Shown one piece after another: positions 51,954 through 59,934 of a DNA stretch of 64,000 nt; within the stretch, counting starts at the first letter, position 1; each line of letters opens with the position of its first letter. Source of the DNA: Agromyces sp. 3263 (GTDB lineage: Bacteria; Actinomycetota; Actinomycetes; Actinomycetales; Microbacteriaceae). A model generated the notes under the pieces. That model saw nothing but the letters and a program-made list of their open reading frames with translations, was not told the DNA's origin and did no database searches. The position numbers and the translations under genes are program-made. Where the stretch lies: the NCBI RefSeq assembly GCF_031456545.1, contig NZ_JAVDUV010000001.1, positions 1,984,001 to 2,048,000 of the forward strand, in the 5' to 3' direction.

Positions 51954-52960
51954 AGGAGCTCCAGGTCTTCGGTGGGCACGACGCACGCGGTCGCGAGCCA
52001 CTCGGGCAGGTCGTGGGTGGTCGCGGGCGGCGGCCCGGGAACGAACGTCGCGATGCCCTCGGCACGGGCGCGGCGAGGCCACGGGTCGGTGATGGCGGCG
52101 ACGAGGTGGGCGGCATCGAGCCCGGCGGATGCCAGCAGGGCGAGCTCGGCGGGGTTCACCCCGAGCGGCTGGTCGCCGTTGCCGAGGTCGGTGCCGTAGA
52201 GCACCCGGCCGCCCGCCGCGGCGAAGCGGCGCAGGTTGTCGGCGGCGCGCTCGGCGTCGGGCGTCGGTTCACCGTACCCGGCGACGTACAGCGTCGAGAT
52301 CCAGCGCTGCCCGATCGCGACGGCCCGGGCGATGAGCCCGTCGTCGACCACCTCGGTGAAAGGCGTGTGCGCCAGTGCGTCGACGCCGGCGTCGACGGCG
52401 AGCCGGGCCATCCCGTCGCCCTCGACATGGGCGACGACGGGCAGGCCGAGCCGGTGGGCGGATGCGACGATCGCGTCGAGCGTCGCCCGGTCGAACACGG
52501 GGCCCGCGGCCGCGTTGAGGGCGACCTTGATGACGGATGCTCCGAACGCGTGCTGCTCGCTCACGGCCGTCTCGGCGGCCGACGGCAGCGCCGACCGTCC
52601 GTCGCCGTGCTCCGCGGCGATCTCGCGGGCGGATCCCGGTGCCGCCCACGTCCGCCCCACCGGATACCCGCCGGGAGCGGTGAGGAACGCCCCGGCGAAG
52701 TCGGCCCGCGGCAGGCCGCCGCGGTGACGCCGCGCGGCGACCAGGTCGGGCGGCGCGCCGAGGTCGACGAACCCGGCGATCGCCGTGTCGGCCAGCGCGT
52801 CCTCGCCGATGATCATGAGGTGCACGTGGTGGTCGACGAGGGGCGGCAGCATCGTGCCCGTCTCGCCGGGGTGGTCGCCGTTCAGCGAACGACGCACCGC
52901 CGACGCCAGGGGGCCCAGGTCGAGCACGGCCTCGGTGCGGGAGTCATCGGCTCGTGGCAT
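51950..52960 (-). CDS. metal-dependent amidohydrolase, candidate N-formylkynurenine formamidase
   Basis: The 336-residue amidohydrolase-superfamily protein keeps the metal ligands: HHVHL (residues ~43-47), Lys in SVIKVALN, His in PVVAHVEG, His in DALAHTPF and Asp in LYGTDLGNG. It lies between tryptophan 2,3-dioxygenase (3 bp away) and kynureninase (4-bp overlap), in the exact place of the missing formamidase step. It is unlike KynB or AFMID families. Formamidase activity is inference from context; imidazolonepropionase-like substrates are the alternative. Confidence 0.78.
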   Translation of the reverse strand: MPRADDSRTEAVLDLGPLASAVRRSLNGDHPGETGTMLPPLVDHHVHLMIIGEDALADTAIAGFVDLGAPPDLVAARRHRGGLPRADFAGAFLTAPGGYPVGRTWAAPGSAREIAAEHGDGRSALPSAAETAVSEQHAFGASVIKVALNAAAGPVFDRATLDAIVASAHRLGLPVVAHVEGDGMARLAVDAGVDALAHTPFTEVVDDGLIARAVAIGQRWISTLYVAGYGEPTPDAERAADNLRRFAAAGGRVLYGTDLGNGDQPLGVNPAELALLASAGLDAAHLVAAITDPWPRRARAEGIATFVPGPPPATTHDLPEWLATACVVPTEDLELL

Positions 52961-52963
52961 CCG

Positions 52964-53851
52964 TCAACCAGGGATCTCCGTGCGCACGGCGTAGAGCTCG
53001 GGGAAGAACGTGAGCTCGAGGGCGCGGCGCAGGAAGGGCGCACCGCTCGATCCACCCGTGCCGGTCTTCGAGCCGATGATGCGCTCGACGGTCTTCAGGT
53101 GCCTGAACCGCCAGAGCTGGAAGTTGTCCTCGAGGTCGACGAGCTCCTCGCACGTCTCGTAGGCGGCCCAGTGCTCCTCGGGGTTCGCGTAGATCGCCGC
53201 GAACACGGGCACCAGCTCAGGCTGGAACGTCCACGCGAGGGTCACGTCCCGCTCCAGGATCGCCGCGGGGATCGGGTACCCGGCGCGGGCCAGCAGTCGC
53301 AGGAACTCGTCGTAGATGCTGGGCGAGTCGAGCGCGTGGCGCAGGATCGCGCTCGCCGCGGCATCCGACTCGAAGACCTGCATCATCTTCGCGTTCTTGT
53401 TGCCGAGCACGAACTCGACCGCGCGGTACTGGTAGGACTGGAACCCGCTCGCGTTGCCGAGCACGCCGCGGAACTGCCCGTACTCGGTGGGCGTGAGCGT
53501 CGCGAGCACCGACCACTGCTCGGTGAGGGTGCGCTGGATGTGCTTGACCCGGGCGACGCACTTGAGGGCCGGGGCGAGCTCGTCGGCCCGCAGCAGGTCG
53601 CGCGCGGTCTCGAGCTCGTGCAGCACGAGCTTCAGCCACAGCTCGGTGGTCTGGTGCTGGATGATGAACAGCAGCTCGTCGTGGTGCTCGGGCCGCGAGA
53701 TCGGGCGCTGCGCCGAGAGCAGCGTGGGCAGGTCGAGGTACCCGCCGTAGCTCATGCGATCGCTGAAGTCGGTGACGACGGATGCCTCGATGCGGCGGGT
53801 GTTCGCCGCGACGGGCTGCTCGGGTTCGGCGTTCTCGGCGGATTCGGCCAC
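52964..53851 (-). CDS. kynA: tryptophan 2,3-dioxygenase
   Basis: The 295-residue haem enzyme opens tryptophan's ring to N-formylkynurenine. MSYGGYLDLPTLLSAQRP, HHDELLFIIQHQTTELWLKLVLHELE, FRHLKTVERIIGSKTGTGGSSGAPFLRR (with the haem-ligand His in the FRHLKTV segment) are diagnostic. The GTG start at 53851 has TAGGCT (53863-53858) 6 nt upstream, a leaderless pattern. First gene of the kyn operon. Confidence 0.95.
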   Translation of the reverse strand: MAESAENAEPEQPVAANTRRIEASVVTDFSDRMSYGGYLDLPTLLSAQRPISRPEHHDELLFIIQHQTTELWLKLVLHELETARDLLRADELAPALKCVARVKHIQRTLTEQWSVLATLTPTEYGQFRGVLGNASGFQSYQYRAVEFVLGNKNAKMMQVFESDAAASAILRHALDSPSIYDEFLRLLARAGYPIPAAILERDVTLAWTFQPELVPVFAAIYANPEEHWAAYETCEELVDLEDNFQLWRFRHLKTVERIIGSKTGTGGSSGAPFLRRALELTFFPELYAVRTEIPG

Positions 53852-53880
53852 GCAGCCAGCCTAGCCGCGCGCCTGCGCCC

Positions 53881-53904
53881 CGCTCGTTCCGGATGGGACG
53901 AGCG
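53881..53904. terminator. hairpin between MFS end and kynA promoter region
   Basis: CGCTCGT (53881-53887) pairs with ACGAGCG (53898-53904) across a 10-nt loop. It lies after the MFS gene, which is transcribed toward kynA on the same strand. Confidence 0.35.
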
Positions 53905-53949
53905 AGGCGCAGTGAGGGGTGGATGCGGGACGGATGCCGCAGCCGGGCG

Positions 53950-55416
53950 TCAGCGCGTCGTGCCGGCGCCGACACCTCCGCGGAGGACCAGCGCGATCAC
54001 CGCGGCGACGACGGCGAGCCCGGCCGCGCCGAGGTACACGAGCGAGAACCCGCCGGCGAGGGCCGCCTCGGTCGTGGCGCCACCGGCGGCGAGCGACTCG
54101 GTGCGCGAGGCGGCGAGCGTGGCGAGCACCGCCATGCCCAGCGCGCCGCCCACCTGCTGGCTCGTGTTGACGAGTCCGCCGGCGAGTCCGGCCTCACCGC
54201 CCTCGACTCCGTGCACGGCGAGCTGCGTCGCGGTGACGAAGGCGCCGCCGAGTCCGATGCCGATGAGCAGGGTCGGGCCGAGCACGTGCACGAGGAAGAC
54301 GGCGTCGGCCGGCGCGGCGGCGAGCCAGGCCAGCCCGCCCGCGAACACCAGCAGCGAGACGGCGAGGGTCGGGCGCACGCCGAACCGGGCGACGAGGGGC
54401 GGCACGGCCCCGGCGACGACCACGAGCGCGATCGCGAGCGGCAGCTGGGTGAGCCCGGCGCCGAGGGAGTCGAGGTGCATGACCTCCTGCAGGTACACGG
54501 AGAGGGCGAAGAAGAGCGCCACCATCGCGCCGCCGAGCAGGAGCATCACGACGTTGCCCGCGCTGACCGAGCGGTTCGCGAAGGTCGACAGCGGCAGGAG
54601 CGGCTCCGCCGTGCGTCGTTCGACGACCACGAAAGCGGCACCGAGCACGATCGCCGCGCCCAGCAGGCCGAGCACGACGGGGTTCGCGAAGCCGAGCTGC
54701 TCGGCGCTCGTGAGGCCTGCGACGAGGGCGACGAGCGCCCCGGTGACGGTCGCGGCGCCGGCGAGGTCGAGCCGCATGCCTGCGCCCGGCAGGTCGCGGC
54801 GGATGAGGAACGGGACGGCGACGAACACGATGACGCCCACCGGCAGGTTGACGAAGAACACGGCCTGCCAGCCGAAGGCAGCGGTGAGCACGCCGCCGAG
54901 CAGCACTCCGGCAGCGCTGCCGGCGCCGGCGACGGCGCCCCAGATGCCGAGCGCCCGGGCGCGGTCGCGGGTCGACGTGAAGAGGCGGGTGACGAGGGCG
55001 AGCGACGCCGGGGCGAGCAATGCGGCGGAGGCCCCCTGCAGTGCGCGGGCGGTGAGGAGCATCTCTCCAGACACCGCCAGGCCGGCGAGGGCGGATGCGC
55101 CGATGAACGATCCGGTGCCGATCAGGAAGATGCGGCGGTGCCCGAACCGGTCGGCCAGGCGGCCGCCGAAGAGGAGCAGGCTGCCGAACGGCAGCACGTA
55201 GGCCGTGATCACCCAGGCGAGCGCGCCCGGGCCGAGCCCGAGGTCGGCGCCGAGGGTGGGGATGGCGATGTTCACGATCGAGGCGTCGAGTACCACGAGG
55301 AACTGGGCGAGGGCGAGCGCGGCGAGCGCCCACCAGCGCCGGGAGGGCGGTGCGGAGGGTACGGCGGGCGCCGATCCGGTGGGCGTCGGAGCAGTGGAGA
55401 CGGAGATGGGAGTCAT
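53950..55416 (-). CDS. MFS efflux transporter, DHA2 (14-span) family
   Basis: The 488-residue protein has 14 spans. LVVLDASIVNIAIPTLGADLGLG, FGGRLADRFGHRRIFLIG (motif A) and GIWGAVAGAGSAAGVLLGGVLTAAFGWQAVFFVNLPVGV (motif C) define the drug:H+ antiporter group. It lies downstream of a TetR gene on the same strand with its own promoter and a copy of the TetR operator, so it is probably a regulated antibiotic pump. Confidence 0.92.
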   Translation of the reverse strand: MTPISVSTAPTPTGSAPAVPSAPPSRRWWALAALALAQFLVVLDASIVNIAIPTLGADLGLGPGALAWVITAYVLPFGSLLLFGGRLADRFGHRRIFLIGTGSFIGASALAGLAVSGEMLLTARALQGASAALLAPASLALVTRLFTSTRDRARALGIWGAVAGAGSAAGVLLGGVLTAAFGWQAVFFVNLPVGVIVFVAVPFLIRRDLPGAGMRLDLAGAATVTGALVALVAGLTSAEQLGFANPVVLGLLGAAIVLGAAFVVVERRTAEPLLPLSTFANRSVSAGNVVMLLLGGAMVALFFALSVYLQEVMHLDSLGAGLTQLPLAIALVVVAGAVPPLVARFGVRPTLAVSLLVFAGGLAWLAAAPADAVFLVHVLGPTLLIGIGLGGAFVTATQLAVHGVEGGEAGLAGGLVNTSQQVGGALGMAVLATLAASRTESLAAGGATTEAALAGGFSLVYLGAAGLAVVAAVIALVLRGGVGAGTTR

Positions 55417-55455
55417 GAGCGTGTTCCTCTTCTGCGCGGTCGCTGCCGCGCGGCG

Positions 55456-55483
55456 ATAGTGTGAGTGAGTGGTCAGTCACCAA
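55456..55483 (-). promoter_or_regulatory. promoter and TetR operator of the MFS gene
   Basis: On the reverse strand, TTGGTG (55483-55478), 16 bp, CACTAT (55461-55456). The segment 55463-55482 (GAGTGAGTGGTCAGTCACCA on the forward strand) matches the TetR autoregulatory site at 14 of 20 positions and overlaps this promoter. Confidence 0.55.
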
Positions 55484-55549
55484 ATTGGCCAAAAGCATCG
55501 CCGACCGAAGGCGGCCGGCGTCGAGGTCAGGGCACCAGGCCCGACGGTC

Positions 55550-56149
55550 TCACGAGTCGCCTCCTTCCGTGATCTCGGCGGGCGTGGTTGCGCCGAACTC
55601 GGGGTGACGGATTCCGAGCGCGAGCGTGCGAGCCCAGTGCTCGGGTGCGTCGTCGAGGTCGAGCGTCACGACGAGATGGCAGAGCTGCCCGAATGCGATG
55701 AAGCGCTGCACCGCGGCATCCGAGGCACCGGATCGCGTGGCGGCGAACTCGGTGACCCGGGCGTAGCCGCGGCGCAGGGCCGCGCCGATCTCGGGCACCT
55801 CGGCGGCCGACTGCGCGTGCACCTGGAGCATGAGGAGCGAGCGATCGGCGATGAGCTCGGCGTAGGCGAGGCCCATCGCATCGAGCACGCCCTCGGGAGT
55901 GTGGTCGGACGTCGCCTCTGCGCCGCGGCCGAGCGCGTCGACCACTTCGTCGAAGCAGGCGTCGAGCGCTCCGACGAAGAGCTGCTCCTTGCTCGGGAAG
56001 AGCTTGAAGACGTAGGCCGACGAGATGCCCGCCTCGCGCGCGACATCCGCCACGGTGGTGCCGCGGTAGCCCGTACGCGCGAACGCGGCCACGGCCGCAC
56101 TCGTGACATGGGGGCGCCGTTCCTCGGCGGTGGAGAGCTTCGTTCGCAT
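55550..56149 (-). CDS. TetR-family regulator of the MFS pump
   Basis: The 199-residue protein has an N-terminal helix-turn-helix (ERRPHVTSAAVAAFARTGYRGTTVADVAREAGISSAYVFKLFPSKEQLF) and a C-terminal ligand domain. An in-frame upstream start is possible, but the ATG at 56149 follows a -10 (TACAGT, 56162-56157) by 7 nt. The gene precedes a 14-span MFS pump, and near-identical palindromes lie before both genes. Confidence 0.9.
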   Translation of the reverse strand: MRTKLSTAEERRPHVTSAAVAAFARTGYRGTTVADVAREAGISSAYVFKLFPSKEQLFVGALDACFDEVVDALGRGAEATSDHTPEGVLDAMGLAYAELIADRSLLMLQVHAQSAAEVPEIGAALRRGYARVTEFAATRSGASDAAVQRFIAFGQLCHLVVTLDLDDAPEHWARTLALGIRHPEFGATTPAEITEGGDS

Positions 56150-56151
56150 AT

Positions 56152-56185
56152 GAGTGACTGTACACTCACTCTTCTCGGTGCGCAA
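56152..56185 (-). promoter_or_regulatory. TetR promoter with 20-bp palindromic operator
   Basis: GAGTGACTGTACACTCACTC (56152-56171) is palindromic except for one pair. Reverse-strand promoter TTGCGC (56185-56180), 17 bp, TACAGT (56162-56157); the palindrome covers the -10. It overlaps the stop codon of the methyltransferase gene upstream. Confidence 0.7.
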
Positions 56186-56912
56186 GCACGTAGACCGACA
56201 CGTGCGAGGTCGACTCCGCGGTGAAGCGCGACCCGGCCCAGTCTGCGTGCCGGGTCTCGAGTTCGAAACCGGCGAGACGCGCCATCAGGTCGAGCTCCGA
56301 CGGCCAGATGTAGCGGTGCGGGCTGCGATCCAACCGGGCCTCGTGGCCCTCGCCGAAGTGGAAGTGGTGGGAGACGACGTGCTGCTCGAGCACGTCGATG
56401 GTGTCGAGGCCGATGTAGCCGGGCTCGATCGCGAACACCGAGGCGCCCTGTCCCGGCGGCAGCGTGCGCAACTGCGGCACCCAAAGCTCGATGACGAACC
56501 GGCCACCGGGCGACAGGTGGCGCGCCGCGTTCCGGAAGCACTCGACCTGCTCGTCCTGCGTCAACAGGTTCGAGATCGTGTTGAAGACGAGGTAGACGAG
56601 GGTGTGCTCGCCCGGTACGCGCACCGTCGTCATGTCGCCCTGCATCACGGGAACGGTGTCGTCGTCGGCCTTCTCGCGGAGCCGCTCGATCATCGCGGTG
56701 GAGAGCTCGATGCCGGCCACGTGGATGCCGCGCTCGGCGAGCGGGATCGCCACGCGACCCGTGCCGACCGCGAACTCCACGACCGTGCCGCCGTCGGCGA
56801 GCGCTGCGAGACGGTCGACCGTCGGATCGAGCACCTCGGGCGCGAACATGCCGACGCCCGGGGTGTCGTAGCGGCGCGCCGTGTCGGCATCCCAGATCTC
56901 GTCCTGGTCCAT
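56166..56912 (-). CDS. class I SAM-dependent methyltransferase
   Basis: The 248-residue protein has motif I VVEFAVGTGRVAIPLAERG, post-motif I VAGIELS, DMTTV and motif III LSPGGRFVIELW. The C-terminus (SPHRYIWPSELDLMARLAGFELETRHADW) is typical of small-molecule methyltransferases. The substrate is unknown. The ATG at 56912 follows CATGAT at 6 nt. Its stop lies inside the promoter of the TetR gene. Confidence 0.85.
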   Translation of the reverse strand: MDQDEIWDADTARRYDTPGVGMFAPEVLDPTVDRLAALADGGTVVEFAVGTGRVAIPLAERGIHVAGIELSTAMIERLREKADDDTVPVMQGDMTTVRVPGEHTLVYLVFNTISNLLTQDEQVECFRNAARHLSPGGRFVIELWVPQLRTLPPGQGASVFAIEPGYIGLDTIDVLEQHVVSHHFHFGEGHEARLDRSPHRYIWPSELDLMARLAGFELETRHADWAGSRFTAESTSHVSVYVLAHREE

Positions 56913-57013
56913 TCCGACATCATGCCAGCGCGCGGAGCGGGCGCGGCGGGCATCCCCGCCGGTCAGACCGGCCCATTGCCCGCCGCGCCGCATCCCTCTC
57001 CCCCAAGAGGAGC

Positions 57014-57077
57014 CGACTCCGAACCGCAAGGAAACGGAGTCGACTCTCCGAATGATAGCCCACCCAGGGCGTACAGT
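57014..57077 (+). promoter_or_regulatory. dyads and -10 upstream of TetR gene
   Basis: GAGTCGACTC (57037-57046) is a perfect 10-bp palindrome; CGACTCCG (57014-57021) and CGGAGTCG (57035-57042) form a second, wider dyad. TACAGT (57072-57077) ends 6 nt before the GTG at 57084. No good -35 is seen. Confidence 0.45.
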
Positions 57078-57083
57078 GAACTC

Positions 57084-57737
57084 GTGAACCCGACGGCGTC
57101 GCCGCGTCGCGACGCGCGACGCAACCACGAACGACTCCTCGCCGAGGCCCGGATCCTCTTCTCGGAGCGCGGCATCGACGCCCCGCTCGACGAACTGGCC
57201 ACCCGGGCCGGCGTCGGCGCGGGCACCGTCTACCGGCACTTCCCCAACCGCGATGCCCTCATCCGCGAGCTCTACGACACGGCGATCGGCGAACTGCACG
57301 ATTTCGCGCCCGAGATCCTCGGCGCCGAGACCGGATGGCGCTCGATCGAGCTCTGGCTCGAGCGGCTCGGCTCGTGGGTGGCCGAATCGCCGTACCTGCC
57401 TGGCGTGATGCGGCGCGTCGCCGAACTCGACCCCGGCCATCAGCCCGGCGCGGAGTTCGCCGACGTGATCGACGGGATCGTCGCACGGGCCAAGGCGGAG
57501 GGTGCGCTGCGCCCCGACGTCACCGCAGTCGACATCAGCGTGCTCGTCGACATGCTCGGATCGGTCGGCCAGTACGGCGGCGCCTACCTGCCCTACTGGC
57601 GCCGACAGCTCGCCGTGGTGCTCGACGGCCTGCGCGCGCGTCCCGATCTCACGCCGCTGCCGGGCGACGGCCAGGCGTTCGGCGAGTTCCACGACATGTC
57701 GCACGCGAAGGGTCCACGCTCGACGCCTCGCGAGTGA
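57084..57737 (+). CDS. TetR-family transcriptional regulator
   Basis: The 217-residue protein has its helix-turn-helix at residues ~8-55 (ARRNHERLLAEARILFSERGIDAPLDELATRAGVGAGTVYRHFPNRDALIRELYD). The C-terminal domain ends ...VDISVLVDMLGSVGQYGGAYLPYWRRQLAVVLDGL. GTG 57084 follows TACAGT by 6 nt. It is divergent from the methyltransferase gene, which is a candidate target. Confidence 0.88.
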   Translation: MNPTASPRRDARRNHERLLAEARILFSERGIDAPLDELATRAGVGAGTVYRHFPNRDALIRELYDTAIGELHDFAPEILGAETGWRSIELWLERLGSWVAESPYLPGVMRRVAELDPGHQPGAEFADVIDGIVARAKAEGALRPDVTAVDISVLVDMLGSVGQYGGAYLPYWRRQLAVVLDGLRARPDLTPLPGDGQAFGEFHDMSHAKGPRSTPRE

Positions 57738-57810
57738 CCCGCGGCCGGCACCGACGGACTCCCCGCCTGCGCCGACCGCCTCCTGCGCGTCGTGGCGGAA
57801 ATACGGGGGC

Positions 57811-58722
57811 TCAGGCGCCGGATGCCGCGGCGGCGCGCACCTCGACGAGGTTCGCCCACGGGTCGTCGAAGGCGAGCACGCGACCGTCGTGGCGCACCGG
57901 GACGCCGTAGTGCGTCATCCGCTCGCCGAGCTCGCCGAGGTCGTCGCCGCCGGGGACGACGATCTCGACCTTGCCGAGCCCGAGCGCGAGGCCGCGTCGG
58001 CCGGCGCCGGCGCTGTTCCACGTGTTCATGGCCATGTGGTGGTGGTAGCCGCCGGCCGAGACGAAGAGCGCCGAGCCGCCCAGGCTCGCCGTCGTCTCGA
58101 ATCCGAGCCGGTCGACGTAGAACTCGCGCGCGCTCGCGATGTCGCCGACCGAGAGGTGCACGTGCCCTACGACGGCGTCGCCGACGCCCAGGCCGGATGC
58201 CGCGGCATCCGCTGCCCCCTCGGTGAGGTGGTCGCGCAGATACGCGTTGGGGTCGAGGAAGATGGTGGCCATCTCGATCTGCCCGTGGGTCCAGCTCCAC
58301 GTGGAGCGGTCGCGGTCGAAGTAGAGCTCGACGCCGTTGCCCTCGGGGTCGGTGAAGTAGAAGGCCTCGCTCACGAGGTGGTCGGCGCTGCCCGTGAAGG
58401 TGCCCGGGTACTTGGAGGCGACGGAGAAGATCGCGGTGGCGAGCGCCTCGCGGGTGTCGAAGAGGATCGCGGTGTGGAACAGGCCGGCCTCTCGCGGCGA
58501 AGCGTGCCGCAGCTCTGGCGCGTGCTGCAGGATCACCACCGGCGTGGTGCCCCGGCCGAGCACGGCGACGGGGCCGTCGTGGCTCAGGAGGTCGAGGGTC
58601 ACGCCGTCGCGGTAGTAGCGGATCATGCCGTCGAGGTCGCCCACGCGCAGCGTCACGGCGCCCATCCCGGTGTCGGCCGCGAGGAGTCCGGCGTTCGGCG
58701 CCGCACCATTGGTTGTAGTCAC
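57811..58722 (-). CDS. VOC-family ring-cleaving dioxygenase (catechol 2,3-dioxygenase-like)
   Basis: The 303-residue protein has two paired vicinal-oxygen-chelate modules. MGAVTLRVGDLDGMIRYYRDGV and GLFHTAILF, VSEAFYFTDPEGNGVELYFDRDR form the first half; VGHVHLSVGDIASAREFYVDRLGFE, GGYHHHMAMNTWNSAG and the C-terminal VEVR supply a likely 2-His-1-Glu metal site. It resembles CatE-like extradiol dioxygenases. The GTG start at 58722 has TACAAT (58733-58728) 5 nt upstream in an AT-rich patch. Confidence 0.85.
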   Translation of the reverse strand: MTTTNGAAPNAGLLAADTGMGAVTLRVGDLDGMIRYYRDGVTLDLLSHDGPVAVLGRGTTPVVILQHAPELRHASPREAGLFHTAILFDTREALATAIFSVASKYPGTFTGSADHLVSEAFYFTDPEGNGVELYFDRDRSTWSWTHGQIEMATIFLDPNAYLRDHLTEGAADAAASGLGVGDAVVGHVHLSVGDIASAREFYVDRLGFETTASLGGSALFVSAGGYHHHMAMNTWNSAGAGRRGLALGLGKVEIVVPGGDDLGELGERMTHYGVPVRHDGRVLAFDDPWANLVEVRAAAASGA

Positions 58723-58865
58723 AAGTAATTGTAACCCCGTCGCCGCCGAGCGTATTCCGATCGGAAACCGGCGCGTCCTTGCCGCCATGGGAGGGCCTCC
58801 ATATGGTGGGAGCCATCACCAGCTCCCGGGGCGGTATCGGGGAGCGCTCGACGAGGGGAACCACC

Positions 58866-59393
58866 ATGGGAATGGACAACCTGGCGCTGTACGTGGCCAC
58901 CTACGACACGGCCGACGCAGCCACCGAGGACTACAAGTCGCTCAAGGCCGCCGAGTCGGCGTCCGACCTCGAGGTGGTGTCGTCGGTCGTGATGCATCGC
59001 GGCGAAGACGGCGGGGTCGAGGTCGACGAGCATGGCACGGGCCACGTCGCGAAGGGCGCGTGGATCGGCGGCGCCGCCGGACTCGTGCTCGGGCTCTTCG
59101 CCCCGCCGCTGCTGGCGGCGACCGCGATCGGTGCGGGCGTCGGCGCGATCGCCGGCAACATCGCGAAGAAGCGCGACGAGAAGCAGGTCGGCCTCGAGCT
59201 CGAGGAGTACCTGCCGAAGGGCTCCTCCGCCATCGTCGCCGTGATCGACGACCGCTATCTCGACCGTATCGACGCGGCCTTGGGCAAGGCCGTGAAGAAC
59301 GTGAACAAGGCCATCGACCGCGACGACTACGAGCAGCTCGAGAAGGCGATCAACGAAGGCGGCGACAAGATCGCCAAGGCCATCGCCTCCTAG
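58866..59393 (+). CDS. DUF1269-family protein
   Basis: The 175-residue protein starts MGMDNLALYVATYDTADAATEDYKSLK, has a glycine-rich hydrophobic centre (GTGHVAKGAWIGGAAGLVLGLFAPPLLAATAIGAGVGAIAGNI), then KRDEKQVGLELEEYLPKGSSAIVAVIDDRYLDRIDAAL. This is the DUF1269 plan; function unknown, perhaps membrane-associated. GAGGGG lies 5-6 nt before ATG 58866. Its end overlaps a convergent gene by 44 bp. Confidence 0.82.
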   Translation: MGMDNLALYVATYDTADAATEDYKSLKAAESASDLEVVSSVVMHRGEDGGVEVDEHGTGHVAKGAWIGGAAGLVLGLFAPPLLAATAIGAGVGAIAGNIAKKRDEKQVGLELEEYLPKGSSAIVAVIDDRYLDRIDAALGKAVKNVNKAIDRDDYEQLEKAINEGGDKIAKAIAS

Positions 59394-59838
59394 CTCCGAC
59401 GGATGTCGTGCCGACGGCCTCGGTCGCCGGCACGACCCGCTCGCACTCCACGAGCCAGACGCCGTCCACCCGGCGCAGACCGAGCACCGTCTCGAAGTGC
59501 ACCGCACGTCGCGGCCGGAACGGCGGCCCGGTGACGAGCACGTCCCGGCTGTGGCAGAACGCGAGGTCGCCGGCGACACTCACGGTCAGTTCGAGCACGC
59601 GATGGTCGATGGCATCGGGGAAGCGGCGGAACCAGGCGCGGATCCACGCGATCCGACGTGCCTCGTCGGCGAACGGGCTCAGGGGCGGTGCCACCCCGAA
59701 GGTCACCGCGTCGGGAGCGTAGCGCGACGCGAGGTACTCGGCGTCGCGCGATCGGATCGCCGCCGCGCGCTTGCTCACGAGCCACGCGACCTCCGCGGAC
59801 TCCACGGCCGATTCGGTGAGCTGCGGCATCGCTCGCAT
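59350..59838 (-). CDS. SnoaL/NTF2-like protein
   Basis: The 162-residue protein has AEVAWLVSKRAAAIRSRDAEYLASRYAPDAVTFG, WIRAWFRRFPDAIDHRVLELTVSVAGDLAFCHSRDVLVTGP and AVHFETVLGLRRVDGVWLVECERVVP, a SnoaL-like fold. The last ~18 residues are Arg-rich and read antisense to the DUF1269 gene end, so the functional stop may be less informative. GGGGAGG precedes the ATG. Confidence 0.72.
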   Translation of the reverse strand: MRAMPQLTESAVESAEVAWLVSKRAAAIRSRDAEYLASRYAPDAVTFGVAPPLSPFADEARRIAWIRAWFRRFPDAIDHRVLELTVSVAGDLAFCHSRDVLVTGPPFRPRRAVHFETVLGLRRVDGVWLVECERVVPATEAVGTTSVGARRRWPWRSCRRLR

Positions 59839-59934
59839 CGCGCCTCCCCTGGCACCCGGATGGCGCCGTCACAGGGACGACGAACGGATGCCGCCGAGAA
59901 CGACACCCATGCGATGCGTCACGGCAACGCGCGC

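Noticed and set aside
52013..55201. Forward-strand open frame of over 1000 codons
   Set aside because: Antisense to kynA, the amidohydrolase and the MFS gene; the long stop-free run is caused by high GC.
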